The notes under the pieces are model-generated. The model did no database searches. It had not been told where the DNA came from and was given only the letters and a program-made list of their open reading frames with translations. This document shows positions 34,645 through 43,630 of a stretch of DNA of 64,000 nucleotides, in pieces. Made by a program: the position numbers and the translations under genes. Source of the stretch: Flavobacterium cellulosilyticum (lineage in GTDB: Bacteria; Bacteroidota; Bacteroidia; Flavobacteriales; Flavobacteriaceae); assembly GCF_004349355.1 (NCBI RefSeq), contig NZ_SMFK01000001.1, positions 558,001 to 622,000 on the forward strand, written 5' to 3'. Within the stretch, counting starts at the first letter, position 1; each line of letters starts with the position of its first letter.

Positions 34645-35211
34645 ATGCTCGAAAAAATAAACCATATTGATACAGAATTGTTTTTATACCTCAATAGTAA
34701 ACACAATACTTTTTTTGATCCAATTATGTATTGGGCAAGCGATAAACTATTTTGGATCCCTTTCTATTTATTTATTATATTCCTACTAATCAGGGAATAT
34801 AAAAAACAAAGTGTTTATGTGCTAATCAGTATAGGCATTCTTATCACACTTTGCGATCAGATTGCATCACATTTAATAAAAAATGCAGTAAAACGCTTGC
34901 GTCCTTCTCACGAACCTTTTTTAGAAGATTTAATCCATCTTAGCAAAGCGGGATCCGGAGGTCAGTATGGCTTTGTGTCGTCCCATTCTGCAAATGCTTT
35001 CGGACTGGCTACTTTTCTAATACTTTTACTTCCCAAAAGTTACAATCCGTTAAAATGGGTTTTAGGATTTTGGGCATTTTTAGTGGCTTATAGCCGAATT
35101 TATAATGGAGTTCACTATCCTTGTGATGTAATTGTTGCCGCGCTAATTGGTATCCTTTTAGCGATTATGATCTTAAAAATTTTGAAATATAAATTTTTAA
35201 GATCTTTGTAA
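34645..35211 (+). CDS. PAP2-family membrane phosphatase
   Basis: 188 residues with about five membrane helices. The three-part phosphatase signature is complete: KNAVKRLRP near residue 80, SSHSANAF near residue 113 and SRIYNGVHYPCDV near residue 153, which supply the Lys/Arg, the catalytic His pair and the Asp. Such enzymes dephosphorylate lipid phosphates, for example undecaprenyl diphosphate or phosphatidic acid. Position after panD does not indicate the substrate. The start at 34645 is followed by a normal amphipathic N-terminus. Confidence 0.92.
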   Translation: MLEKINHIDTELFLYLNSKHNTFFDPIMYWASDKLFWIPFYLFIIFLLIREYKKQSVYVLISIGILITLCDQIASHLIKNAVKRLRPSHEPFLEDLIHLSKAGSGGQYGFVSSHSANAFGLATFLILLLPKSYNPLKWVLGFWAFLVAYSRIYNGVHYPCDVIVAALIGILLAIMILKILKYKFLRSL

Positions 35212-35230
35212 ATTAATAAATAATAAACCT

Positions 35231-35515
35231 ATGAAGAATAAAACGGCCTTTCGTATTTATTTCGAAAGCGGCACCAAAATTAAAGGTCTTTCATTTTGGA
35301 AAAACTTGTGGGATAATAATTTTGCTCCCGAATTAATTAAAAGAGCGAAAGAAGCTGGTTTAGAACAAGCTATTTTTTTTAATGTAACATCCGGGTATTT
35401 GAAAAATCAATTTGATATTATAGAAGTAAAAAACATAAATCTCCTTCAATGCGTTGAAATAACAGACGCCAAAGATAAAATTGATTTATTTTTATTAGAA
35501 AATAAAGTTTTTTAG
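35231..35515 (+). CDS. Small DUF190-like (PII-like) protein
   Basis: 94 residues. The layout FRIYFESGTKIKGLSFWKNL, then KRAKEAGLEQAIFFNVTSGY, then LLQCVEITDAKDKIDLFL follows the strand-helix-strand order of DUF190 proteins, which fold like PII signalling proteins. The match is by pattern only. It lies 19 bases after the PAP2 gene and is probably cotranscribed with it. DUF190 genes elsewhere stand next to fluoride exporters (CrcB), but none is here. Function unknown. Confidence 0.6.
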   Translation: MKNKTAFRIYFESGTKIKGLSFWKNLWDNNFAPELIKRAKEAGLEQAIFFNVTSGYLKNQFDIIEVKNINLLQCVEITDAKDKIDLFLLENKVF

Positions 35516-35596
35516 CCGATTGTACTGTACTTATGGTAAAAAGTAAAATAGTTCTAAAACCATAATAAATTAAAAATTAATTCCTCCATTTACCAA

Positions 35597-35809
35597 ATGA
35601 AAATTTTACTAATAGAAGACGGAAAACAGTTAGCTAATAGCATTCAAAGTTATTTATCTGGCAATGACTTTATTTTTGAATGGGTATCTAATATTCATTT
35701 GGCACTGGATAAAATTTCAGTTTATGAATACGATTGTGTTTTATTAGATTTAATTGTATCTGATGGAAATGGATTTGGAATATTGAACAACCTAAAAAAA
35801 ATGATTTAA
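35597..35809 (+). pseudogene. Truncated response-regulator receiver domain
   Basis: 70 codons starting MKILLIEDGKQLANSI, with the acidic pocket (ED) and the phospho-acceptor Asp in CVLLDLIVSDGNGFG near residue 53. Translation stops after NLKKMI, so strands 4 and 5, the conserved Lys and any output domain are missing. A functional receiver needs about 120 residues. The radA start codon lies two bases after the stop. This looks like the stump of an OmpR-type regulator left by a deletion that also removed its partner kinase. Expression of a short peptide cannot be excluded. Confidence 0.75.
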
Positions 35810-35811
35810 AA

Positions 35812-37173
35812 ATGTCAAAAGTAAAAACTTCCTTTTTTTGCCAAAACTGTGGTGCACAATATTCAAAATGGCAAGGTCAATGCAATTCGTGCAAAGAATG
35901 GAACACCATCGCTGAAGAAATCATTCAAAAACAAGAAAAATCAGCTTGGAAAAGCGAATCTGTTTCCAATTCGAAAGCTCCAAAACCATTACGCATCAAC
36001 GAAATTGATTCTAGTCAAGAAATCCGAATGGACACAACAGATGGTGAACTCAATCGTGTTTTAGGCGGAGGAATTGTTCCTGGTTCTTTAATACTTTTGG
36101 GAGGCGAACCCGGAATTGGAAAAAGTACGCTTTTACTTCAAATTTCCTTAAAATTACCTTATAAAACTTTATATGTTTCGGGTGAAGAAAGCCAAAAACA
36201 AATCAAGATGCGTGCCGAAAGAATCACACCAAACGGTGATAATTGCTACATTCTTACAGAAACCAAAACCCAAAATATCTTCAAACAAATTGAAGCAATA
36301 CAACCTGAAATAGTCATTATTGATTCTATTCAAACGTTACATACGGATTATATCGAATCAACTCCAGGAAGCATTTCGCAAATTCGTGAAACCACAGCCG
36401 AATTGATAAAGTTTGCTAAAGAAACCAATATCCCTGTGATTCTGATTGGACATATTACAAAGGACGGAACGATTGCTGGACCAAAAATTCTGGAACACAT
36501 GGTGGATACCGTTTTGCAATTTGAAGGTGATCGTAACCATGTGTATCGTATTTTACGCTCCCTAAAAAACCGTTTTGGTTCGACTGCCGAAATTGGGATT
36601 TATGAAATGTTAGGCAATGGTTTACGAGAAGTTTCTAATCCCTCCGAAATTTTAATTTCACATAAAGACGAAGAATTATCAGGAACCGCAATTGCTTCAA
36701 CACTAGAAGGAATGCGTCCGTTGATGATCGAAATTCAATCATTAGTAAGCACCGCCGTTTACGGAACACCACAAAGAAGCACAACAGGTTACAATGCCAA
36801 GAGATTGAATATGATTTTGGCCGTTTTAGAAAAAAGAGCCGGATTTAGGCTTGGTGCCAAAGATGTCTTCTTGAATGTCACTGGAGGTATTTCAGTGGAT
36901 GATCCCGCAATTGATTTGGCTGTTGTCGCTGCCATTTTATCCTCAAATGAAGATATTCCGGTAAACAAAGATTTTTGTTTTGCTGGCGAAGTCGGACTTT
37001 CAGGCGAAATACGTCCTGTAAACCGAGTTGATCAACGCATTCAGGAAGCCGAAAAACTAGGATTTTCCACCATTTTTGTATCCAAATACAATAAAGTTTC
37101 CTTGAAAAACACCTTGATAAAAATCCGATTGGTCGCAAAAATTGAAGATGTAGCAAGCGAATTGTTTGGATAG
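35812..37173 (+). CDS. radA: DNA repair protein RadA (Sms)
   Basis: 453 residues. A RecA-like helicase that extends D-loops during recombination. The N-terminal zinc finger is CQNCGAQYSKWQGQCNSC (residues 9-26). Walker A is GGEPGIGKST near residue 97. The RadA-specific KNRFGS motif lies near residue 247, and a Lon-like C-terminal domain starts near residue 285 (GKRLNMILAVLEKRAG-like region: KRLNMILAVLEKRAGFR). The gene begins two bases after a truncated regulator and has no clear promoter of its own in that stretch. It is followed 46 bases on by a carboxylesterase gene. Confidence 0.97.
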   Translation: MSKVKTSFFCQNCGAQYSKWQGQCNSCKEWNTIAEEIIQKQEKSAWKSESVSNSKAPKPLRINEIDSSQEIRMDTTDGELNRVLGGGIVPGSLILLGGEPGIGKSTLLLQISLKLPYKTLYVSGEESQKQIKMRAERITPNGDNCYILTETKTQNIFKQIEAIQPEIVIIDSIQTLHTDYIESTPGSISQIRETTAELIKFAKETNIPVILIGHITKDGTIAGPKILEHMVDTVLQFEGDRNHVYRILRSLKNRFGSTAEIGIYEMLGNGLREVSNPSEILISHKDEELSGTAIASTLEGMRPLMIEIQSLVSTAVYGTPQRSTTGYNAKRLNMILAVLEKRAGFRLGAKDVFLNVTGGISVDDPAIDLAVVAAILSSNEDIPVNKDFCFAGEVGLSGEIRPVNRVDQRIQEAEKLGFSTIFVSKYNKVSLKNTLIKIRLVAKIEDVASELFG

Positions 37174-37219
37174 AAAACTGTTTTTAGAAATAATACACAC
37201 ACAATAAAACAAATAAATT

Positions 37220-38863
37220 ATGAATCTAAAAACCTCATTTATTGGACTGTTATTTGTCGCAATTCCTTTTATTTCGAATGCACAGAACGCCATAAATAAA
37301 AATTCGTTTCCAGTCCAAGTAACCACAACAAATGGAATAATCGAAGGTGAATTTGACGTCAAGACGAGCATTCAAAGTTTCAAAGGAATACCGTTTGCTC
37401 AACCGCCAGTTGGTGATTTACGTTGGAAAGCCCCTCACGCAGTTTTGAATTGGACTGGAGTAAAACAAACCAAAAAATTTGGTCCAAGAGCCGTTCAATC
37501 GTATATATTTGGTGATATGGTTTTTAGAAGTGATGGTATAAGTGAAGATTGTTTGTACTTAAACGTTTGGACTCCTGCCAAATCCTCCACTGAAAAACTA
37601 CCCGTTTTAGTCTATTTTTATGGTGGTGGTTTTGTTGCCGGCGATGGTTCAGAAAATCGCTACGACGGTGAAAACATGGCCAAAAAAGGAATCATAACGC
37701 TAACTGTAAATTACCGTTTGGGGATTTGGGGATTTTTCTCCCACCCAGAATTAACCAAAGAATCTCCTAATCATGCTTCGGGAAATTATGGTTATTTAGA
37801 CCAAAATGCGGCCTTAAAATGGGTTCAGGCAAATATTGCACAATTTGGTGGTGACCCAAAAAGAGTAACCATTGCTGGAGAATCTGCAGGTTCAATTTCA
37901 GTAAGCGCACAAATGGCTTCTCCATTATCCAAGAATCTAATTGCAGCTGCCATTGGCGAAAGTGGCGGCTCTTTCTTCCCTACTTCAGCACCAATTCCAT
38001 TGGCGGAAGCCGAAAAAATAGGTCTTGAATTTGCACAGAAAATTGGTGCAAAATCGTTAAAAGAGCTTCGCTCTATGTCCACTTTAGAACTCTACCAAAA
38101 ATCAAGCGGAGCAAATATGGGATCCTTCAAATCAACTATAGATGGTTATTTTCTTCCAAAATCGTTACCAGAAATTTTCGAAGAAAAACAACAAGCAATG
38201 GTTCCATTGTTACTGGGATGGAATTCAGAGGAAATGACCTATCGTACTTTAACTATTGGAAAAGACTTGAGTACTGAAAGTTATATTCAAAAAATTAAAG
38301 AATTATACGGCGACAAAGCTCCAGAAGTTTTGCAATTATACCCAGCGGGAACTCCAGAAGTAACAGAACAATCTGCCACAGATTTAACCGGCGACCGGTT
38401 TATTGCTTACAGTACTTGGAAGTGGTTCGATTTGCATCGAAAAAACAGCAATCAACCAGTATACCGATATTATTATACACATCCTAGACCTGATATGCGT
38501 AAGAAAGATGTACAAACTGGCCTTGCGGATGGCGTTATCAAAAAAGATAAAAATGCACCAAAAACTAGCAAACTTAAAGGTGCAGTTCACTCTGCAGAAA
38601 TTGAATATGCGATGGGAAATTTGGCAACCAATAAGGACTATAACTGGACAGAAGACGATTATAAAGTTTCGGAAACAATGATGAATTATTTCGCCAACTT
38701 TATCAAAACTGGGAATCCAAACGGTGATAAACTTCCCGTATGGCCTGTTGCTTCTGAAGATAAAAATCCAGAAATTATGGTAATTGATTTGGATTCCAAA
38801 TCAATAAAAACCAACAACGATGCGCGTTACTTATTCTTGGACAAAGAATATATAAAAAAGTAA
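37220..38863 (+). CDS. Secreted type-B carboxylesterase
   Basis: 547 residues, signal peptide to FISNAQ near residue 22. Fold and motifs are those of carboxylesterase/lipase type B: FKGIPFAQPPVGDLRWK near residue 55, EDCLYLNVWTP near residue 110, VYFYGGGFVAG (oxyanion hole) near residue 132, TIAGESAGSISV near residue 218 with the nucleophile Ser, the Glu in GWNSEEM, and the His in GAVHSAEIEYAMG near residue 457. The substrate is likely an ester on the outside of the cell. The signal peptide argues for the periplasm. A strong terminator follows. Confidence 0.95.
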   Translation: MNLKTSFIGLLFVAIPFISNAQNAINKNSFPVQVTTTNGIIEGEFDVKTSIQSFKGIPFAQPPVGDLRWKAPHAVLNWTGVKQTKKFGPRAVQSYIFGDMVFRSDGISEDCLYLNVWTPAKSSTEKLPVLVYFYGGGFVAGDGSENRYDGENMAKKGIITLTVNYRLGIWGFFSHPELTKESPNHASGNYGYLDQNAALKWVQANIAQFGGDPKRVTIAGESAGSISVSAQMASPLSKNLIAAAIGESGGSFFPTSAPIPLAEAEKIGLEFAQKIGAKSLKELRSMSTLELYQKSSGANMGSFKSTIDGYFLPKSLPEIFEEKQQAMVPLLLGWNSEEMTYRTLTIGKDLSTESYIQKIKELYGDKAPEVLQLYPAGTPEVTEQSATDLTGDRFIAYSTWKWFDLHRKNSNQPVYRYYYTHPRPDMRKKDVQTGLADGVIKKDKNAPKTSKLKGAVHSAEIEYAMGNLATNKDYNWTEDDYKVSETMMNYFANFIKTGNPNGDKLPVWPVASEDKNPEIMVIDLDSKSIKTNNDARYLFLDKEYIKK

Positions 38864-38889
38864 AATTGACCCCTCGAAAATCTTCTGCA

Positions 38890-38924
38890 AAAGGCGGTGT
38901 CAAATAAATGACAGCGCCTTTTTT
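38890..38924 (+). terminator. Terminator of the carboxylesterase gene
   Basis: AAGGCG-G-TGTCA, loop AATAAA, TGACA-G-CGCCTT, followed by TTTT. A 11-bp stem with one mismatch and a clear T-tract. Confidence 0.88.
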
Positions 38925-39053
38925 ATTGAATTCATAAAGCTGTAAATCAATAGTTTAACTTATTTTATTTTTAATAAAAACAAAAAGTCGTATGCTATTC
39001 ATTGTTTTTTTGTAAATTTAGGTGTTAATTATTTTACAATTAAAGATACAAAA

Positions 39054-39464
39054 ATGAAACCATCAGATAAAACCATGATTCATTTTTACCAACAACTAGG
39101 TAAATTGTTCTACAGCATTGCATCAGCAGATAAAGAAGTTCAAAAAGAAGAAGTTGCTCAACTCAATAAATTAGTTAAAAAACAATGGGTTCCACAGGAA
39201 GATTCCATAAATGAATTTGGGGATGATGCGGCTTACCAAATTGAAATTGTATTTGACTGGTTATTGGCAAATGAATGGCATTTTAGAAATGTAATCCCTA
39301 ATTTAAAAAATTATAAAAAAGAACACCCAAGTATATTTACTCCTCAAATGAATGACTTAATCCTAAAAACAGCACATGCAATTGAAGAATCTTTTTCGGG
39401 CGAACAAAAATTGGAATTGGATTTAATTAATGAATTAACAGATCTTTTACATCAAGAAAATTAA
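39054..39464 (+). CDS. TerB-like helical protein
   Basis: 136 residues, wholly alpha-helical by pattern. HFYQQLGKLFYSIASADKEV with the following EEVAQLNKLVKKQW resembles TerB/DjlA-type domains, where an acidic pair after the first helix binds metal. FTPQMNDLILKTAHAIEESF fits a third helix. TerB domains appear in tellurite and phage stress systems, but no ter genes are near. It starts 81 bases before an eRF1-like gene on the same strand. Assignment is by helical pattern only. Confidence 0.55.
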   Translation: MKPSDKTMIHFYQQLGKLFYSIASADKEVQKEEVAQLNKLVKKQWVPQEDSINEFGDDAAYQIEIVFDWLLANEWHFRNVIPNLKNYKKEHPSIFTPQMNDLILKTAHAIEESFSGEQKLELDLINELTDLLHQEN

Positions 39465-39544
39465 ATTTATAGAAGCATATTCATTTCTCGAAAAGTCTAA
39501 TATAGTATTAATAAATTATTCGTTTTAACGTTAAAAATAATATT

Positions 39545-39991
39545 ATGGAAAAACTAGTAGGAATATGGATTGACACCAAAAAGGCAATTATTGTAACTTT
39601 AGATGGCAAAAAAGAAGCGAAAATCACAGAAATAGACTCAAAAATTGAAAACAGAATGTATCACAATAAAGAAAGTGACAAAGGAACATTTTCGGGCAAT
39701 CGTAACTTCGATAACAAATTAAATTTTGACCGTAAACGAAACGAACAAATGAACCATTATTTGGATGCTGTTACGAACTATATTAAGGGTTCTAATTCCC
39801 TTTATATTTTTGGCCCTGCTGAAGTTAAAATAAAATTGGAACAACGAATACATAACGAAAAACCACCTTCTAAAATCACCTTAAAAGGAGTCGAAACAGC
39901 CAACAGCATGCCTTTGAACCAAATTGTAGCTCAAGTTAAAGATTTTTATAATCAGCTCCAACGCAAAGCAATCATGCTGTATATGATCTAA
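39545..39991 (+). CDS. Small eRF1-like (baeRF-type) protein
   Basis: 148 residues. GIWIDTKKAIIVTLDG at the start and SLYIFGPAEVKIKLEQRI near residue 81 match the pattern of the bacterial/archaeal eRF1-like families described by Aravind's group. The central RNRNFDNKLNF-type region is charged and shortened relative to full-length members, so only a domain 2-like Rossmann half is present. Such proteins are predicted to act on stalled ribosomes or as ribosome-associated factors. The preceding TerB-like gene may form a pair with it. A terminator follows 26 bases after the stop. Confidence 0.55.
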   Translation: MEKLVGIWIDTKKAIIVTLDGKKEAKITEIDSKIENRMYHNKESDKGTFSGNRNFDNKLNFDRKRNEQMNHYLDAVTNYIKGSNSLYIFGPAEVKIKLEQRIHNEKPPSKITLKGVETANSMPLNQIVAQVKDFYNQLQRKAIMLYMI

Positions 39992-40016
39992 GTTTATGAT
40001 ACTCTTTTCAACTTAT

Positions 40017-40046
40017 AGCCACAACGTATTTTGTTGTGGCTTTTTT
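40017..40046 (+). terminator. Terminator of the eRF1-like gene
   Basis: AGCCACAAC, 7-base loop, GTTGTGGCT, then TTTTT; a 9-bp stem. Confidence 0.88.
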
Positions 40047-40160
40047 ATGATTCAAAAAATAAGAGGTAACAGAAAATAGCAAAGAGAATCATAAAATTAT
40101 TTCTGTTACGGATTTTTTCCTTTTCTTTATAAACCTAAAATATCGATTGGATATTAATTT

Positions 40161-42122
40161 ATGAGAACCCCTAAGCAAAAAATACTATTGGCATTAAAAA
40201 TTATAGTTGTAACTTTTATTACAACGATAATAGCTTTTTTTGTTTTTAGAAATTTACTGTTAAAACAGGAGATTACTAGGGTTTCTTCCAAGATGGAACG
40301 CGATTATAACTGTTCTTTTTCTATAAAAAACGCTGTATTTGTTGGTTTATCGGGATTAAAATTGTCTGAAATAATATTAGTCCCAAAAAAAGCCGATACC
40401 CTTTTTAAAATTCATCAATTGGAAACTAGCGTAAGTTTAATTCACTTGTTAGTTGGAGAAATTCAACTTGGAACTTTAGAAATTAATAACGGATATGTTC
40501 AATTAGTCAAAAACAAAAACGGAAGAAATTTTCAAGCTTTTCTAAAAAAAGACAAGGACGACAAATTATATTCCGAGAAAAGAGATTATGCCAAATTCGT
40601 CTATAGAATCATCTCAAAAGTGCTCAATTTAGTCCCGACAGATATGAAAATTGAGAATCTTACTTTCAAACTTAACGACGACGGCAAAAAAGCCACGATT
40701 AATTTTCAAAAGTTGCGATTGGTCAACAAACAACTTGAAACTTCAATAAAAGTCCAGACTAAAAACTTTACACAAAGAATCCGAATTCAAGGATTTGCAG
40801 ATCCAAGAAATAAAGTGGCCGATATTCGATTCTTTAATATTGATACTGGCGCTATAAAAATGCCGTATCTCGACGAAAGATTCAACTTGAAATCGAGCTT
40901 TGATTCCATACGATTAAATATTCAAAACATTGATAAATCAGGAGGGGAATTGCATATCGATGGTTTTGCTTCCATCACTAATTTAATGATCAATCATGCT
41001 AAAATTGCCAACAAAGATGTGGTGATAAAAAATGCTCGTTTCGATTATCGTTTTCTATTGGGGTCTGATTTTATTTCGATTGATAGCAGTTCGACTGTAC
41101 AATTCAACAAAGTAAAATTTCATCCTTATTTGGCTTATGAAACCGAGGAAGACACGATTTACAAACTCAAAGTCGCTATTCCAAAGATGAAAGCACAAGA
41201 TTTTATTTCATCACTTCCTGATGGTTTGTTCACTCATTTTCAGGGAATGGAAGCTGAAGGTGATTTTGAATACAAATTGGATTTTAATTTCAATAAAAAC
41301 AAGCCCAATCAACTGGTTTTTGACAGTAAAATGAAAAAAAATAACTTACTTATCACCAAGTATGGCGAAGCCAACCTCAACAAACTCAATGGCGAATTTG
41401 TGTATCGAGCTATCATCAATAATGTGCTACAACGTCCTGTTTTGATTGGCTCAACCAATCCAAATTACACCCCAATAGACCAAATTTCTCTTTACTTGCA
41501 AAAATGTGTTTTAACGTCGGAAGATCCTTCCTTTTTCTCACATCGGGGTTTTATCAACGAAGCGTTTAAGCAATCCATTATCAAAAATATTCGTACTAAG
41601 AAATTCTCTCGTGGTGCCAGTACGATTAGCATGCAATTAATCAAAAATGTTTTTCTAACAAGAGAAAAAACTGTTTCTCGAAAACTAGAAGAAATCTTAT
41701 TGGTTTATATACTCGAAAATAATCGAATCGCTTCTAAAGAACGAATGCTTGAAGTGTATTTCAATATTATCGAATGGGGACCAAATATATATGGTATTGG
41801 CGAAGCGGCGCAGTTTTATTTCCAGAAAAAACCTGCCGATTTAACTTTGAAAGAATGCCTATATCTCGCTACAATTGTTCCAAAACCAAAGAAATTTATG
41901 TGGCAATTTGATAAAGAAGGAAAACTAAAACCGTTTGCAAAACAACAGCAAAAATTTCTGAGTACTATAATGTTGAGAAGAGCTGTTTTAACCCCTGAAG
42001 ACACCATCGGCTTTTCTAATCCTTTAATTTTAACCGGTGTGGCTCATTCCCTATTGAATTTGAAAGTAAAAGATTCATCAGCTATTGATTCTCTTACTGT
42101 TGAAGAACCGTTTGGGTTGTAA
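40161..42122 (+). CDS. AsmA-like protein fused to a GT51 peptidoglycan glycosyltransferase domain
   Basis: 653 residues. One membrane helix near residues 12-32, then about 400 residues that read like an AsmA/DUF748-type repeating beta groove (LSEIILVPKKADTLFKIHQ, GTLEINNGYVQLVKNKNG). From about residue 435 the C-terminal half is a GT51 transglycosylase: CVLTSEDPSFFSHRGF with the catalytic Glu, RGASTISMQLIKNVFLTREKT, KLEEILLVYILENN, ERMLEVYFNIIEWGPNIYGI, and the end of the fold near FQKKPADLTLKECLYLA. There is no transpeptidase domain, as in monofunctional transglycosylases. Such a long periplasmic AsmA-like extension is unusual; it may bring lipid II or envelope lipids to the enzyme. The role is inferred. 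Confidence 0.88.
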   Translation: MRTPKQKILLALKIIVVTFITTIIAFFVFRNLLLKQEITRVSSKMERDYNCSFSIKNAVFVGLSGLKLSEIILVPKKADTLFKIHQLETSVSLIHLLVGEIQLGTLEINNGYVQLVKNKNGRNFQAFLKKDKDDKLYSEKRDYAKFVYRIISKVLNLVPTDMKIENLTFKLNDDGKKATINFQKLRLVNKQLETSIKVQTKNFTQRIRIQGFADPRNKVADIRFFNIDTGAIKMPYLDERFNLKSSFDSIRLNIQNIDKSGGELHIDGFASITNLMINHAKIANKDVVIKNARFDYRFLLGSDFISIDSSSTVQFNKVKFHPYLAYETEEDTIYKLKVAIPKMKAQDFISSLPDGLFTHFQGMEAEGDFEYKLDFNFNKNKPNQLVFDSKMKKNNLLITKYGEANLNKLNGEFVYRAIINNVLQRPVLIGSTNPNYTPIDQISLYLQKCVLTSEDPSFFSHRGFINEAFKQSIIKNIRTKKFSRGASTISMQLIKNVFLTREKTVSRKLEEILLVYILENNRIASKERMLEVYFNIIEWGPNIYGIGEAAQFYFQKKPADLTLKECLYLATIVPKPKKFMWQFDKEGKLKPFAKQQQKFLSTIMLRRAVLTPEDTIGFSNPLILTGVAHSLLNLKVKDSSAIDSLTVEEPFGL

Positions 42123-42262
42123 TAAAAAAATTAAGGTCAACGTTTAAAAATGTATTATTATTTTCTATTTAAAAAAAATTAAATCATTAATATACAGCTA
42201 GTTTAATATTTTAAATTATTTTTATTTGTAAATTTGAGATTATGAACTAACCTCATTTGATT

Positions 42263-43630
42263 ATGAAAATAGCTGTTTTATTGCTCACGTTGTTTTCTTT
42301 GCACTATTCAAGTTCCCAAACCATCGGATTGGAAACTTTTGCATCAGGTTTCTCAAGTCCTGTAGAAATTACAAATGCCGGAGACAGTAGGTTGTTTGTT
42401 GTAGAAAAAGGTGGCAGAATAAAAATATTAAATTCAAATGGAACTATAAATCCCACTGCTTTTCTTAACATTTCTGGTCTAGTAAGCACTGGTTCAGAGC
42501 AAGGTTTGTTAGGTTTGGCTTTTCACCCTAATTATTCCTCTAATGGACTTTTTTTTATCAATTACACAAACACTTCTGGGAATACTGTAATTGCCAAATA
42601 CGCTGTGGATTCAGGAAATCTAAATAGTGCCAATGCTTTAAGTGGTAGTGTTCTTTTAACAATTGTTCAGCCTTATGCCAATCACAATGGAGGAACCCTG
42701 AAATTTGGCCCCGATGGTTTCTTGTACATTGGTACGGGTGATGGCGGTAGCGGTGGAGATCCTGAAAATAGAGCCCAAAACAGTACTGTATTATTGGGAA
42801 AAATGCTTCGAATAGATGTGAATTCTGGTATTTCTTATGGCATCCCAAATGACAATCCATATGTGGGAGTTACGGGAGCCGATGAGATTTGGGCTATTGG
42901 ACTCCGAAATCCATGGAAATTTTCCTTTGACAAAATCAGAAACAATTTATATATTGCCGATGTTGGGCAAAATAACATTGAAGAAATCAACATCGCAAGC
43001 ACAGCCCAAGCAGGTTTAAACTATGGTTGGCGTTGTTATGAAGGAGATGCGGCGTATAACACAACAGCGTGCCCTACTCAATCTTCCATGAAGTTTCCAC
43101 TCACTGTAATAAATCACTCCACAGGAGCTTGCTCAATTACAGGTGGATACGTTTATAATGGCACAAGCTACCCTAACTTTAAAGGATTGTATTTCTTTAC
43201 TGATTACTGTAACCCAAAAATAGGAATGATGACAACAGCTGGAACAATTAGCTATTCTGAAGTTTTTACAGGAAACAATTTTTCAACTTTTGGAGAAGAT
43301 ACTAATGGTGAACTATATATTGCAGCCATAAATAAAGGCACCATTTTCAAAATTAACGACACATCATTAGGCATAAACACTCCTGATATTTCTAAATTTA
43401 CAACTTATTATAATGCATCTAAATCAGAAATTGTAATCCAAAAATCAAAAAAAAATTATCCTATAGAAATTACCCTATATGATTTGCAAGGTAAAAAGGT
43501 ACTTCAGCAAAAAACCGAAAATAAAACCGAAAATAGTATCAAAACCAATAGTCTATCTAAAGGTTTTTACATTTTGACAATTAAAAACGACCAAGGACAA
43601 CTTTCAACACACCGTTTTGTAATTAAATAG
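42263..43630 (+). CDS. Secreted PQQ-dependent sugar dehydrogenase with T9SS sorting domain
   Basis: 455 residues from the ATG at 42263; the upstream TTG at 42257 only adds two residues. Signal peptide MKIAVLLLTLFSLHYSSSQ. The core is a six-bladed propeller of the soluble glucose/sorbosone dehydrogenase family: GLLGLAFHPNY near residue 76, YANHNGGTLKFGPDGFLYIG near residue 138 with the catalytic His, and GDGGSGGDPENRAQN with the Ca/PQQ contacts. It oxidises an aldose. The C-terminal 75 residues (IEITLYDLQGKKVL, KGFYILTIKNDQGQ, HRFVIK) are a type A T9SS signal, so the enzyme is secreted or anchored at the surface. Confidence 0.9.
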   Translation: MKIAVLLLTLFSLHYSSSQTIGLETFASGFSSPVEITNAGDSRLFVVEKGGRIKILNSNGTINPTAFLNISGLVSTGSEQGLLGLAFHPNYSSNGLFFINYTNTSGNTVIAKYAVDSGNLNSANALSGSVLLTIVQPYANHNGGTLKFGPDGFLYIGTGDGGSGGDPENRAQNSTVLLGKMLRIDVNSGISYGIPNDNPYVGVTGADEIWAIGLRNPWKFSFDKIRNNLYIADVGQNNIEEINIASTAQAGLNYGWRCYEGDAAYNTTACPTQSSMKFPLTVINHSTGACSITGGYVYNGTSYPNFKGLYFFTDYCNPKIGMMTTAGTISYSEVFTGNNFSTFGEDTNGELYIAAINKGTIFKINDTSLGINTPDISKFTTYYNASKSEIVIQKSKKNYPIEITLYDLQGKKVLQQKTENKTENSIKTNSLSKGFYILTIKNDQGQLSTHRFVIK

